Notes: generated by a model not told the origin, from the sequence alone. 64,000 nucleotides of DNA from Streptomyces sp. NBC_01463 (GCA_036227345.1 CP109468.1:7564001-7628000); one strand, 5' to 3'; counted from the stretch's first letter, positions 11,615 through 19,782 are shown. Made by a program: numbers and translations.

Positions 11615-11647
11615 GAAGGGCCCCGCGGCAGTGCCGCGGGGCCCTTC
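11615..11647. terminator. Perfect 16-bp stem terminator
   Basis: GAAGGGCCCCGCGGCA at 11615-11630 is the exact reverse complement of 11632-11647. It lies between the convergent PadR and SRPBCC genes. Confidence 0.85.
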
Positions 11648-11675
11648 GTGCTGCCGGGGGCCGCTGTGGCCCCGG

Positions 11676-12107
11676 TCAGGCGACGATCAGACCGTCCAGC
11701 TTGCGCAGCGACTCGACGAGCGCCGCGGTGGCCGAGTCCTTGAGCTTGCCCGCCATCAGCGAGACCGCGGCGCCGGTGAACTCGCCGTCGATGCGGACCG
11801 CGGTGGCCTCCCCGTCGGGGGTCAGTGCGTAGCGCATCTTCAGGTTGACCCCCATCGGGCCCTTGCCCGTGGTCGTCAGCAGCCGGCCGGCCTCCAGCTC
11901 CGAGACCGTCCAGGTCACCTCGGCCGGGAAGCCCATCAGCTTCAGGTTCTCCTCGTAGGTCGCCGAGAGTTCGAGCGTGGCCGGACCACCCTTGGGGAAA
12001 CTGGTGTGGGTGGCGTTCCACTCCGCGTACGCGCTGAAGTCGGTCAGCTGCGCCCAGACCTTCTCGGCCGGTGCCTCTATACGCGCCTCTGCACTGACTT
12101 CGGCCAT
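11676..12107 (-). CDS. SRPBCC family (polyketide cyclase-like) protein
   Basis: Product of 143 residues, the usual length of a one-domain START/Bet v1-like protein. It opens with EARIEAPAEKVWAQLTDFSAYAEWN, the first strand and helix of the family, and ends with the long C-terminal helix KLKDSATAALVESLRKLDGL. These proteins hold a hydrophobic ligand in a deep pocket; cyclase or lipid-binding activity cannot be told apart from sequence. GAAGGGG lies before the ATG. It seems monocistronic and shares the terminator with the convergent PadR gene. Confidence 0.85.
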   Translation of the reverse strand: MAEVSAEARIEAPAEKVWAQLTDFSAYAEWNATHTSFPKGGPATLELSATYEENLKLMGFPAEVTWTVSELEAGRLLTTTGKGPMGVNLKMRYALTPDGEATAVRIDGEFTGAAVSLMAGKLKDSATAALVESLRKLDGLIVA

Positions 12108-12204
12108 GCGACCACCCCTTCTCGACGGGTTACGGTGTCGCGGAACGTAGCCGCAGCGGCCGGAACATTCAATACTGATGAATCGTCAGATCTGCCGGAT
12201 CCGG

Positions 12205-12381
12205 TCAGGTCCGCCAGATCAGGGCCGCGTCGAACCGGTCGGACGCGCGGGGGTGCGGTCCGTCGTCGTGGCAGTGGAACGCCGCCCAGAAGAGGTCGGC
12301 GGGCAGGGCGTCGGGCGGCGCGTGGACCCGGTAGACGTAGTCGCGCCCGTCGAGCGCCGGCAGCGAGACAAGCCAGCTCAC
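12205..12381 (-). CDS. Small hypothetical protein
   Basis: A 58-residue frame beginning at a GTG (12379-12381) preceded by GGAGGGG at a suitable distance. It reads SWLVSLPALDGRDYVYRVHA and continues with a Trp, two His and two Asp residues in a compact, probably beta-rich sequence. I do not recognise a family. Support is the ribosome site, the composition and the absence of a better frame on either strand. It is separated from the SRPBCC gene by about 100 bases and might be cotranscribed with it. Confidence 0.45.
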   Translation of the reverse strand: MSWLVSLPALDGRDYVYRVHAPPDALPADLFWAAFHCHDDGPHPRASDRFDAALIWRT

Positions 12382-12625
12382 TTCCGGCACCCCCTCCTGC
12401 CGCCGCAACAGTGTTCCGGGCTGTGGGACGCCCCGGAGGAGGCTTCCGGTTGCCGCGGGAGCGCATGGCAAGGCGGCGCGCGCCGTTTGCCGGAATCAGG
12501 TTCCGGAACGGCGCGATCTCATCCGTAAGGAGGAGGGATCGTTCCTCTGTGCCCAACTCGGGTGGGATGCGGCAATGGGACTCTCCGGGGACGCTCCGGC
12601 TCTTCGGGGCTGATGGGGTGGAAGG
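12382..12625. other. Intergenic region
   Basis: About 240 bases between divergent genes. It holds the promoters for both sides, but no RNA gene or clear repeat is seen. Confidence 0.4.
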
Positions 12626-13159
12626 GTGCAGAACCGGACCCCGCGGATCCCTCAGCAGCCCGCACCGAATCACCGTGCTGAGTTCGACGCCGGACTCACC
12701 GCGGAGCTTGCCGCCGTGGTGAGCGGTGCCCGCAGGCGTGCCCTGCGGGACGGTGACCGGCAGATCGACACCGCTCATCTGCTGCACTCCCTCATCGAGT
12801 CCGACCCCGGGGTCCGCGAGGCCTTCGACGGCGGACCGCAGCTGGCCAGGGTGCTCGGCTACCTCGTCCAGCGCAGCATCGGATACGGGCTCCGCTGGCA
12901 GGGGGCGGTCGAGGACTCGGGCGCGGTCCCGGTGGTGCCGGAGGCGGATGCCGAGGGGTGGTCGCCCGCCGCGGCGTCCGCGATGGCGGGTGCCTACGGC
13001 CGGGCGCGCTCGCTCGGCCGTGAACGGGCGGGCGGCGTCGACCTGCTCGCGGCGCTTGCCGCGGACCGGGAGAGCCGGGCGGTCGAGGTGCTGGAGCGGG
13101 CGGGGGTCGACGCGGCGCTGCTCGCGGACCGGATCGTGGAAGGCACCGGCCGGGGCTGA
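12626..13159 (+). CDS. Clp N-terminal domain protein
   Basis: Product of 177 residues made of two Clp_N-type helical repeats (about 20-90 and 100-175). IDTAHLLHSLIESDPGVREAF and VDLLAALAADRESRAVEVLE match the repeat in which a histidine-leucine-leucine helix is followed by a short loop. There is no AAA+ ATPase domain, so it is a free-standing adaptor-like domain rather than a chaperone. Related actinobacterial proteins are of unknown role; competition for or delivery of Clp substrates is inference. Start GTG at 12626 follows a GGAAGG site. It converges on a TetR gene with only nine bases between stops. Confidence 0.75.
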   Translation: MQNRTPRIPQQPAPNHRAEFDAGLTAELAAVVSGARRRALRDGDRQIDTAHLLHSLIESDPGVREAFDGGPQLARVLGYLVQRSIGYGLRWQGAVEDSGAVPVVPEADAEGWSPAAASAMAGAYGRARSLGRERAGGVDLLAALAADRESRAVEVLERAGVDAALLADRIVEGTGRG

Positions 13160-13168
13160 CCGCCGGAC

Positions 13169-13780
13169 TCAGCCGGCCGGCCGGGTGAGGGCGTCGAGCG
13201 CCGGGCGCAGCAGGGCGGTGACACGGTCGGCGGGGACGTCCCGGAGTGCGGCGAGGCCCAGGAGCTGATGGCCGATGGTGACGCCCACCATCGTGGTGAC
13301 GATCAGCGCGGCGCGCAGTTCCGCGTCGCTGCCGTCGCTGCCGTCGCTGCCGTCCCCGTACTCACCACCCCCGTCGTCGGCCGACAGGGCGTCACCGATG
13401 GCGGTGATCTGGCGGTCGAGCGTCTCGCGGGCGTGTTCGGCGGAGGCTGGGTCGGTGAGCATGGAGCGGAGCATCGCCAGTGTGCCGTCGGGCATTCCGC
13501 CGAGCTTGACGCCCAGGGTGGCCATCAGATGGCCGAGCAGTGCGTCGCCGTCCACCGACGCCTGAGCTGCGGGCGGTGCCTGCACGGCCCGGGTGAACAG
13601 CCCGCGCTTTGAATCGAAGTACTGCATCACCAGGGCCGGGTCGACGCCCGCCGAGGACGCCACGGCGCGGATGGTGGTGCGGTCGAACCCCTTCGCCGCG
13701 AACAGTTCCCGGGCGCTGTCGAGGATGCGCGCCTCGGTGGCCCGGCGGCGGTCCGCGCGGGAGAGGGGGTGGCTGGTCAC
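13169..13780 (-). CDS. TetR family regulator
   Basis: Product of 203 residues. The N-terminal HTH (about 10-60) reads ATEARILDSARELFAAKGFD, TTIRAVASSAGVDPALVMQYF and SKRGLF, a standard TetR DNA-binding domain. The C-terminal ligand domain contains an acidic insertion with three Gly-Ser-Asp repeats encoded by a 9-base tandem repeat. The gene is divergent from a SnoaL-like gene and two related inverted repeats lie between them, so it probably represses both. The GTG start lies within bases of the nearer operator. Ligand unknown. Confidence 0.9.
   Translation of the reverse strand: MTSHPLSRADRRRATEARILDSARELFAAKGFDRTTIRAVASSAGVDPALVMQYFDSKRGLFTRAVQAPPAAQASVDGDALLGHLMATLGVKLGGMPDGTLAMLRSMLTDPASAEHARETLDRQITAIGDALSADDGGGEYGDGSDGSDGSDAELRAALIVTTMVGVTIGHQLLGLAALRDVPADRVTALLRPALDALTRPAG
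13325..13351. repeat. Three tandem 9-bp units inside the TetR gene
   Basis: The unit GTCGCTGCC occurs three times in a row and encodes Gly-Ser-Asp repeats in an acidic linker. Such a microsatellite can vary in copy number without breaking the frame. Confidence 0.8.
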
Positions 13781-13782
13781 GG

Positions 13783-13854
13783 ATTCACTCTACAGCTGTT
13801 GACCGATGGCGGACCGGCTCGTACCGTCATTCACTCAACAGTCGTTGAGTGAAT
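13783..13854. promoter_or_regulatory. Two TetR operators between divergent genes
   Basis: ATTCACTCAAC at 13829-13839 and GTTGAGTGAAT at 13844-13854 are perfect inverted arms around four bases. A second, weaker copy (ATTCACTC then CTGTTGA) lies at 13783-13803 beside the TetR start. The shared ATTCACTC half and their placement indicate autoregulation and control of the SnoaL-like gene. Confidence 0.75.
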
Positions 13855-13866
13855 GGAGCGGATTCC

Positions 13867-14313
13867 ATGACGGATTCCCGGGGGCTCACGTCTCGTACGC
13901 CGCGCACGGTGCTGGGCTGCTACCACCGGGCCATGCTGGACAAGTCGGCCGACGACCTCGCCGATCTGTACGCCGTGGACGCGCTGCACGAATTCCCCTT
14001 CTCTGCCCCCGGCTTCCCCGCCCGCTTCACGGGCCGTGAGGAGGTGCGGGCCGGCTACCGGGCGGCCTGGGGCGCCAGCCCGCTCCAGGTGGTGGAGATC
14101 GCGGACGTGGCCGTCCGCCCGGCCGCCGACCCCGGCACGGTCGTCGCCGAGCACGTGGTCGTGGTGCGGTCGGCGGAGGGCGACGGCTTCGCCGTGCCCG
14201 GACTGCTGATCATCGAGGTCAGGGACGGGCTGATCACGCGGGTGCGCGACTATATGGACGCCCTTGCCGTCGCCCGCGCGGGCGCGTCGGTGGCCGCGGG
14301 GTCCGGGGCGTAG
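13867..14313 (+). CDS. SnoaL-like (NTF2 fold) protein
   Basis: Product of 148 residues with the alpha-plus-beta cone pattern of NTF2-like proteins: a first helix pair (VLGCYHRAMLDKSADDLADLY), the strand HEFPFSAPGFPARFTGREEV, and closing strands VVRSAEGDGFAVPGLLIIEV and ITRVRDYMD. The family includes polyketide cyclases, ketosteroid isomerase-like enzymes and binding proteins, and the activity here cannot be told. GGAGCGG lies eight bases before the ATG at 13867. It is divergent from, and probably repressed by, the TetR regulator; the pair may be a small-molecule response unit. Confidence 0.8.
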   Translation: MTDSRGLTSRTPRTVLGCYHRAMLDKSADDLADLYAVDALHEFPFSAPGFPARFTGREEVRAGYRAAWGASPLQVVEIADVAVRPAADPGTVVAEHVVVVRSAEGDGFAVPGLLIIEVRDGLITRVRDYMDALAVARAGASVAAGSGA

Positions 14314-14449
14314 CGAAAGCGGGTTCCGCGGTGGATCGCGAGGGCCGGGGCGCCGGACTGTGCGTCAGGGGCGCCGATGACATCGGAGTGTTACCCCGGT
14401 CAGGCGTCACAGGGGTGACGCTCCTGACGCCAGCTGTCATGATGTGCCG

Positions 14450-15454
14450 ATGCACGCGTCTCAGGGAAGAAGCGCCGGCCTGGGACTCGCCCTCGCCTCG
14501 GCCTTTGCGTTCGGTGGTTCCGGAGTGGCTGCCAAGCCGCTCATCGAAGCGGGGCTCGACCCGCTCCACGTGGTGTGGCTGCGGGTGGTGGGGGCCGCGC
14601 TCGTCATGCTCCCCGTGGCCTGGCGCCACCGGGGCCTGGTCCGCAGCCGCCCCGTACTGCTGCTGGGGTTCGGGCTCCTCGCCGTCGCGGGGGTGCAGGC
14701 CTGCTACTTCGCCGCGATCTCCCGTATCCCGGTCGGTGTCGCGCTGCTCGTCGAATACCTGGCGCCCGCGCTCGTCCTCGGCTGGGTGCGTTTCGTCCAG
14801 CGCCGCCCGGTGACCCGGGCGGCCGCCGTCGGTGTGGTGCTTGCGGTGGGCGGCCTCGCCTGTGTGGTCGAGGTGTGGTCCGGGCTGACCTTCGACGCCG
14901 TCGGACTGCTGCTCGCCCTCGGTGCCGCCTGCTGCCAGGTCGGCTACTTCGTCCTCTCCGATCAGGGAAGCGGCACGACGGCGGGGGATGCCGAGCCTCC
15001 GCATCCGGTCGGGGTCATCGCCTACGGGCTGCTGATCGGGGCCGTGGTCCTCACGGTGGTGGCCCGGCCGTGGGGCATGGACTGGTCCCTCCTGGGCGGA
15101 GACACGGTCATGAACGGCACGGATGTGCCCGCCTGGCTGCTGCTCGTCTGGATCGTGCTGCTCGCCACCGTCATCGCGTACGTGACCGGGGTGATCTCCG
15201 TGCGGATGCTGTCCCCGGCCGTCGCCGGCGTCGTCGCCTGCCTCGAAGCGGTCATCGCGACCGTACTCGCCTGGGTGCTGCTCGGGGAGCATCTGGCGGC
15301 CGCCCAGCTCTTCGGCGGTTCGCTGGTGCTGGCCGGCGCCCTCATCGCGCAGTCCTCGACACCGAAGGCGCCCTCCGGGCCCGTCGCCTCGGGACCGGGG
15401 GACGACTCGGAGCGGACCCCGGGGGAGTTGTCCGCCGAGCGTGCCGCCACGTAG
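14450..15454 (+). CDS. EamA family (DMT) exporter
   Basis: Product of 334 residues with ten predicted membrane helices in two EamA repeats (about 10-145 and 160-300). It carries typical features such as LASAFAFGGSGVAAKPL, ISRIPVGVALLVEYLAPALV and SPAVAGVVACLEAVIATVLAWVLLGE. The VGVALLVEYLAP stretch resembles RhtA-like threonine/homoserine exporters, but the substrate is not proven. Start ATG at 14450 has no ribosome site; a leaderless or very short-leader transcript is likely. An inverted repeat (GTCAGGCGTCAC/GTGACGCTCCTGAC, 14400-14430) lies just upstream. A leader ORF and second EamA gene follow. Confidence 0.9.
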   Translation: MHASQGRSAGLGLALASAFAFGGSGVAAKPLIEAGLDPLHVVWLRVVGAALVMLPVAWRHRGLVRSRPVLLLGFGLLAVAGVQACYFAAISRIPVGVALLVEYLAPALVLGWVRFVQRRPVTRAAAVGVVLAVGGLACVVEVWSGLTFDAVGLLLALGAACCQVGYFVLSDQGSGTTAGDAEPPHPVGVIAYGLLIGAVVLTVVARPWGMDWSLLGGDTVMNGTDVPAWLLLVWIVLLATVIAYVTGVISVRMLSPAVAGVVACLEAVIATVLAWVLLGEHLAAAQLFGGSLVLAGALIAQSSTPKAPSGPVASGPGDDSERTPGELSAERAAT

Positions 15455-15464
15455 GGTGACGATC

Positions 15465-15500
15465 ATGCATTTGACTGTGCTTCCGCCTCCCGCCGCCTAG
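15465..15500 (+). CDS. Possible 11-residue leader peptide
   Basis: An ATG at 15465 opens a frame of 11 codons encoding [11 protein letters not shown] and ending in TAG. AGGGTG lies eight bases before it, a usable ribosome site. Three consecutive prolines can slow ribosomes. It sits 10 bases after the first EamA gene and 113 bases before the second, followed by RNA able to form alternative hairpins, which is the layout of a translational or transcriptional attenuator. There is no homology evidence, so the call rests on position alone. Confidence 0.4.
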   Translation: MHLTVLPPPAA

Positions 15501-15522
15501 CGCGCGGGCGGCCTCATCTGAC

Positions 15523-15612
15523 GAAGACCGGGCTCGGGCAGTCCCCGAGCGGTTCGTCGCTGCCCGCATGCGGAGCCGAGCGACCACCTCCCGTCTTCCT
15601 TGGAGAAGTCAC
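15523..15612 (+). promoter_or_regulatory. Structured leader RNA ahead of second EamA gene
   Basis: GCTCGGG (15532-15538) can pair with CCCGAGC (15544-15550). The overlapping GGGCAG (15536-15541) can instead pair with CTGCCC (15560-15565), so the two hairpins exclude each other. GAAGAC plus GGG (15523-15532) can pair with CCC-GTCTTC (15590-15598), ending just before the ribosome site GGAGAAG. This looks like a cis-acting regulatory RNA, with leader peptide translation as the possible input. Confidence 0.45.
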
Positions 15613-16566
15613 GTGTCGAATCCTGCTTCCGGCCTGTCCGTCGGGCGGAGCCTGTCCTATCTGATCATTGCCGGTGTGGCCTGGGGCACGGCCGGCGCCG
15701 CCGCCTCGCTGCTCTTCGGGGCCAGCGATCTCGGGCCCCTCGCACTGTCGTTCTGGCGCTGCGCCGGCGGCCTCGTCCTGCTGCTCGCCGCCCTCGTGCT
15801 GCGGCCCGCCCGGAGGCCCGCCGCCGAGTCCCGGCGCAGGCGGCTGCTGCGCATCCTCGGCACCGGCACCGGACTCGCCGTCTTCCAGACCGCGTACTTC
15901 GCCGCCGTCCAGGCCACCGGCCTCGCGGTCGCCACCGTGGTCACCCTCGGGGCGGGCCCCGTCCTCATCGCCGTCGGCGCCCGGCTGACGATGGGGGAGC
16001 GGCTCGGCGGCGGCGGACTCGCCGCGGTCACCGGGGCGCTGACCGGTCTCGCCGTACTGGTGCTCGGCGGCGACCCGGGCACGGTCCGGCCCGCCGGGAT
16101 CGTCTGGGCCCTGCTCTCCGCCGCCGGCTACGCCGCGATCACGCTGCTGACCCGCCGGCTCGGCCGCGACGGCGGCGGCGCGGACCCGCTCGCCACCAGC
16201 GCCTGGGCGTTCGGCATCGCCGCGGTCCTGCTGCTCCCGATGGCCGCCGGTGAGGGACTCGTCCCGCAGACGGAGCACGCGGTACGGGTGGTGACGCTGC
16301 TCGTGTACGTCGCGGCGATCCCGACCGCTCTCGCCTACGCGCTCTACTTCGCCGGCACCGCGGTGGTGCGGGCGGCCACGGTGTCGGTGATCATGCTGCT
16401 CGAACCGGTCAGCGCGGCGGTCATCGCCGTCGTCGTGCTGCACGAGCAGCTCACCACGGCCACGGTCGCCGGGACGCTGCTGCTGCTCACGGCGGTGGTC
16501 GGACTGGCGGTCGCCGAGACGCGCGGCGCGGCGCACGCCCGCCGGGAGGCGGCCGCCCCCGCGTGA
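15613..16566 (+). CDS. EamA family (DMT) exporter
   Basis: Product of 317 residues with ten membrane helices in two EamA repeats. [16 protein letters not shown] begins the first, [24 protein letters not shown] segments fill the middle, and [20 protein letters not shown] in the second repeat is the family's most recognisable motif. It is a paralogue of the preceding gene with little direct identity. The GTG at 15613 is chosen because GGAGAAG lies five to six bases upstream. Expression may depend on the leader ORF and structured RNA upstream. A perfect hairpin terminator follows. Confidence 0.88.
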   Translation: MSNPASGLSVGRSLSYLIIAGVAWGTAGAAASLLFGASDLGPLALSFWRCAGGLVLLLAALVLRPARRPAAESRRRRLLRILGTGTGLAVFQTAYFAAVQATGLAVATVVTLGAGPVLIAVGARLTMGERLGGGGLAAVTGALTGLAVLVLGGDPGTVRPAGIVWALLSAAGYAAITLLTRRLGRDGGGADPLATSAWAFGIAAVLLLPMAAGEGLVPQTEHAVRVVTLLVYVAAIPTALAYALYFAGTAVVRAATVSVIMLLEPVSAAVIAVVVLHEQLTTATVAGTLLLLTAVVGLAVAETRGAAHARREAAAPA

Positions 16567-16577
16567 CCCGCACGGGC

Positions 16578-16609
16578 GGCGGGGCGGTGCGCCGGCGCAC
16601 CGCCCCGCC
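16578..16609. terminator. Perfect 15-bp stem terminator
   Basis: Bases 16578-16592 are the exact reverse complement of 16595-16609, with a two-base loop. It lies between convergent genes. Confidence 0.8.
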
Positions 16610-16621
16610 CCCCGTCGGTGA

Positions 16622-17317
16622 TCAGAGCGCGTTCAGGTACTCCGGGACGGCGATCGAGGGATCGAGGTCGTCCGCGGGGACCGGCGCGGCATAGCCGGGG
16701 GCGAGGGGGACGACGCCGGACCAGTAGGGCAGCGCGAGATCCCGTTCGTCGTCGTTCGGGCCCCCGGTACGGATCTTGGCCGAGACCTCCCGCAGGTCCA
16801 GCCGGATCACGGCGGTGGCCGCCAGTTCCTTCTCGTCCGCGGGGCGCGAGTCCGTGGAACGCCCGGGCACGACCTGTTCCACGATCGCGTCGAGCGCGAT
16901 GCGCCGCTCCTCGGGGTCGGTCACCGTGTGCGCCACGCCGTGGACGACCACCGAACGGTAGTTGAGCGAGTGGTGGAAGGCGGACCGGGCCAGCACCAGT
17001 CCGTCGACATGCGTCACGGTCAGGCAGACGGCCAGCCCCTCGTCGCTCCCGCCCGCCGTCCGCAGCGGGCGGGAGCCGGTCGAGCCGTGCACGTACAGCC
17101 GCTCGCCGACCCGGCCGAAGAGCGTCGGGAGCACGACGGGCGCCCCGTCCCGGACGAAACCGAGGTGGCAGAGGTAGGCCTCGTCGAGTATCGAGTGGAT
17201 CACGTCCCGGTCGTACGCCGCCCGCTCGCGGGAGCGGGTCGGAACCGTGCGCCCGGTCGGCTCGTAGGCGGCTGCGGCGTCCGGGCCCGTGGTCTGCGGC
17301 TGGTGGGTGTCCGGCAT
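16622..17317 (-). CDS. Pyridoxamine 5'-phosphate oxidase family flavoprotein
   Basis: Product of 231 residues with the split-barrel flavin-binding fold of the PNPOx-like family (about 45-190). YLCHLGFVRDGAPVVLPTLF and RLYVHGSTGSRPLR match the phosphate-binding strands seen in the FMN/F420-linked members. It lacks the full PdxH signature, so it is unlikely to be the housekeeping PNP oxidase. The ATG at 17315-17317 is chosen because GGAG lies six bases before it. It is divergent from a MocR regulator with a palindromic operator between, a common arrangement in which the regulator controls the flavoprotein. Confidence 0.85.
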   Translation of the reverse strand: MPDTHQPQTTGPDAAAAYEPTGRTVPTRSRERAAYDRDVIHSILDEAYLCHLGFVRDGAPVVLPTLFGRVGERLYVHGSTGSRPLRTAGGSDEGLAVCLTVTHVDGLVLARSAFHHSLNYRSVVVHGVAHTVTDPEERRIALDAIVEQVVPGRSTDSRPADEKELAATAVIRLDLREVSAKIRTGGPNDDERDLALPYWSGVVPLAPGYAAPVPADDLDPSIAVPEYLNAL

Positions 17318-17330
17318 TGCGTACTCCATT

Positions 17331-17360
17331 GCACTAGTGCATACTGATCTTTGTGCTAGG
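17331..17360. promoter_or_regulatory. Operator/promoter between MocR and flavoprotein genes
   Basis: GCACTAGTGC at 17331-17340 is a perfect 10-bp palindrome. A partial repeat, GTGCTAG, recurs at 17353-17359 over the MocR start codon. TACTGA at 17342-17347 is a possible -10 element that would put the transcript start at or near the GTG, giving a leaderless message. Confidence 0.55.
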
Positions 17361-18684
17361 AGAGTATCGGATCAGTGGGCGGCGTGCATCGGAAATCGCC
17401 GCCAGTGTGGAGCGGGCGGTCGGCTCGGGTGAGCTGGCGCCCGGTCAGATGCTGCCTCCCATGCGGGAGTTGGCGAGTCGGCTGGAGGTGAACCCGAATA
17501 CGGTGGCGGCCGCCTATCGCACCCTGCGCGAGCGCGGGGTGATCGAGACGGCGGGGCGCAGGGGGAGCCGTGTCCGGCCGCGCCCGGCGAGCACGGTGCG
17601 CGGTTCGGTGCGGGTCGAGGCGCCGCCGGGTGTGCGGGACCTGGGGGACGGCAATCCCGACCCGGCGTTGCTGCCGTCGCTGGGGGAGGCGCTGGCCGCG
17701 GTCGCCGAGGAGTATGCGCGGGGGCCGGGGATGTACGCACAGGAGCCGGTGGACGCCGAGTTCGCCGCGCTGGCCAGGGCCGGGTTCGACGCGGACGGTG
17801 TTCCGGCCGGGCCGGTGATCGCCACCTCGGGTTCGCTGGACGCGATCGAGCGGGTGCTGGCCGCCCATCTCCGGCCCGGTGACGCCGTCGCGGTCGAGGA
17901 CCCGGGCTGGGGCAGCCTGCTGGACCTCGTCCCGGCGCTGGGCATGCGCCCGGTCCCGGTGGCGGTCGACGACGAGGGACCGCTGCCGGACGCGCTGGAC
18001 GCGGCGCTCAGGGCGGGTGCGCGCGCGGCCGTCGTCACCGACCGCGCGCAGAACCCGACCGGGGCGGCGATCGGCGCAGCCCGCGCGGCCGAACTGCGGG
18101 CGGTCCTCGCCGGGTACCGCGGGGTGCTGCTGATCGAGGACGACCACGGACACGCCATCGTCGACCTGCCGCTGCACCCCTTGGCCGGCGCGACCGACCG
18201 TTGGGCGTTCGTGCGGTCCGTCTCCAAGGCGTACGGGCCGGACCTCCGGGTCGCCGTGCTGACCGGGGACGCCGTCACGGCCGACCGCGTCTCGGGCCGG
18301 CAGCGGCTGGGGCCCGGCTGGGTGAGCCGGCTGCTGCAGCGGGCGATGGTGCACCTGTGGACGTCGGGCGCGGTCGACCCGCGCGACGTCGCCCGGGCGT
18401 ACGCCCGCCGTCGCGACGCGCTGGTGGCGGCGCTGGAGGAGCGGGGCGTCGAGGCGCACGGGCGCAGCGGGATGAACGTGTGGGTCCCGGTCGGCGACGA
18501 GACGGGTGCCGTGGCGCGGTTGTTGCACGCGGGCTGGGCGGCGGCACCCGGGGCCCGGTTCCGGATGGCCGCGCCCCCGGGGATACGGCTCACCGTCTCG
18601 TCGCTCACCGACGCCGACATCGCTCCGCTGGCGGACGCGGTGGCGGCGGCCGCGGAGCCCGCGAATCCGCTCAGCTACGGATGA
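17353..18684 (+). CDS. MocR-type GntR/aminotransferase regulator
   Basis: Product of 443 residues. The N-terminal GntR winged helix (about 10-75) includes GQMLPPMRELASRLEVNPNTVAAAYRTLRERGVIE. A fold-type I aminotransferase-like domain follows (about 95-430) with NPTGAAIG, IEDDHGHAI and the expected PLP lysine in FVRSVSKAYGPDLRVAVL. MocR proteins sense PLP or an amine and regulate vitamin B6 or amino-acid genes. The neighbouring flavoprotein is the likely target. The GTG start has no ribosome site, suggesting a leaderless transcript. Its end overlaps the convergent exporter gene by 14 bases. Confidence 0.9.
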   Translation: MLGEYRISGRRASEIAASVERAVGSGELAPGQMLPPMRELASRLEVNPNTVAAAYRTLRERGVIETAGRRGSRVRPRPASTVRGSVRVEAPPGVRDLGDGNPDPALLPSLGEALAAVAEEYARGPGMYAQEPVDAEFAALARAGFDADGVPAGPVIATSGSLDAIERVLAAHLRPGDAVAVEDPGWGSLLDLVPALGMRPVPVAVDDEGPLPDALDAALRAGARAAVVTDRAQNPTGAAIGAARAAELRAVLAGYRGVLLIEDDHGHAIVDLPLHPLAGATDRWAFVRSVSKAYGPDLRVAVLTGDAVTADRVSGRQRLGPGWVSRLLQRAMVHLWTSGAVDPRDVARAYARRRDALVAALEERGVEAHGRSGMNVWVPVGDETGAVARLLHAGWAAAPGARFRMAAPPGIRLTVSSLTDADIAPLADAVAAAAEPANPLSYG

Positions 18685-19708
18685 GGGACGGCCGCCGTTC
18701 CCGGCGCCGCGTTCCGGCGACGGCGTTCGGCGGGCCGGCCGGCCCGCCGGTACGGGCCCTGCTCTGGGTGAGGGCGGCACCGGCCAGGACCACGAGGGCG
18801 CCGACCGGGGTGTTCCAGCTCAGCTGCTCACCGAGCACGGCGACGCCGGCGGCGGTGGCGATGACGGGGATGAAGTAGGTGACCATCTGTGCGGTCGTCG
18901 GGCCGACCTCGGTGACGAGTCCGTACTGGAGGAGGACCGCGAGACCGGTGCCGAGCGCCCCCAGGGCGACGACGGCCAGAGTGGGCCACAGCGGGAAGGC
19001 GTCGGGCGCCGAGGTGAACAGCGGGGTCACCAGGGCGAGCTGCACCGTGCCGAGGAAGAGCTGGCTGCCGGTGAGGGCGAGGGCCGACGAGCCGCTCCCG
19101 GCGAGCGTGCGGCGGACGTAGATCCAGCCGATCGGATAGCTGAGGGAGGCCAGCAGCGCCATGGCCGTACCGCTGAAGGCCAGGCCGGAGAAGCCCTGCC
19201 AGGCGCCCAGCACGGTCAGCACGCCGAGGAAGCCGAGCCCGAGGCCGGCGACACGGCGACGGGTGGGGCGGTCCTCGGAGAGGGCGACGAGCGACAGCGC
19301 CATGCCCCAGAGCGGTGACGTCGCGTTGCAGATACCGGCGAGCGTCGACGGGATGGTCAGCTCGGCATAGGCGAACAGTGAGAACGGGAGGGCGTTGAGG
19401 AGGAAGGCGGCGACGGCCAGATGTCCCCAGGTGCGCGCGGTGCGCGGCAGCCGCTCCCGCTTCACCGCCATGGCCACGGCCAGGACCGCCGTCCCCGACA
19501 GGAGCCGGCCGAGCGTGACCTGGAACGGGGCGTAGCCGTCGGTCCCGACCTTGATCAGGAGGAAGCTGAAGCCCCAGATGAGCGAGAGGGCCGCGAAGCG
19601 CAGCCGCCAGTCCAGGGCCGGGCGACGGGCCGGGGCGGTGCCGGCGAGGGTCCGTGATGCGGGGGTGGTCTCGGCGGCCGGAGTTCCCGGCGCGGGCGGT
19701 GCGCTCAT
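18671..19708 (-). CDS. EamA family (DMT) exporter
   Basis: Product of 345 residues with ten membrane helices in two EamA repeats after a proline-rich cytoplasmic N-terminus (to about 38). ALSLIWGFSFLLIKVGTDG opens the first repeat and GPTTAQMVTYFIPVIATAAGVAVLGE closes the second. Substrate unknown. The ATG at 19706-19708 is chosen because the conserved part begins soon after; no strong ribosome site is visible. The gene is divergent from a LysR regulator with an inverted repeat between, so the exporter is probably its target. It converges on and overlaps the MocR gene end. Confidence 0.87.
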   Translation of the reverse strand: MSAPPAPGTPAAETTPASRTLAGTAPARRPALDWRLRFAALSLIWGFSFLLIKVGTDGYAPFQVTLGRLLSGTAVLAVAMAVKRERLPRTARTWGHLAVAAFLLNALPFSLFAYAELTIPSTLAGICNATSPLWGMALSLVALSEDRPTRRRVAGLGLGFLGVLTVLGAWQGFSGLAFSGTAMALLASLSYPIGWIYVRRTLAGSGSSALALTGSQLFLGTVQLALVTPLFTSAPDAFPLWPTLAVVALGALGTGLAVLLQYGLVTEVGPTTAQMVTYFIPVIATAAGVAVLGEQLSWNTPVGALVVLAGAALTQSRARTGGPAGPPNAVAGTRRRERRPSLIRS

Positions 19709-19737
19709 GAGGTCAACGATGACGACTTCGATCTCGT

Positions 19738-19782
19738 AGCACAAGTGAGACTTTGTGCGCTCACTCCCGTAGCATTGCTTAC
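19738..19782. promoter_or_regulatory. LysR-type operator between divergent genes
   Basis: CACAAG and CTTTGTG form an inverted repeat (about 19740-19756) separated by a few bases, followed by CTCAC matching an earlier GTGAG. It lies between the divergent exporter and LysR genes, where a LysR regulator would bind. Confidence 0.5.
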
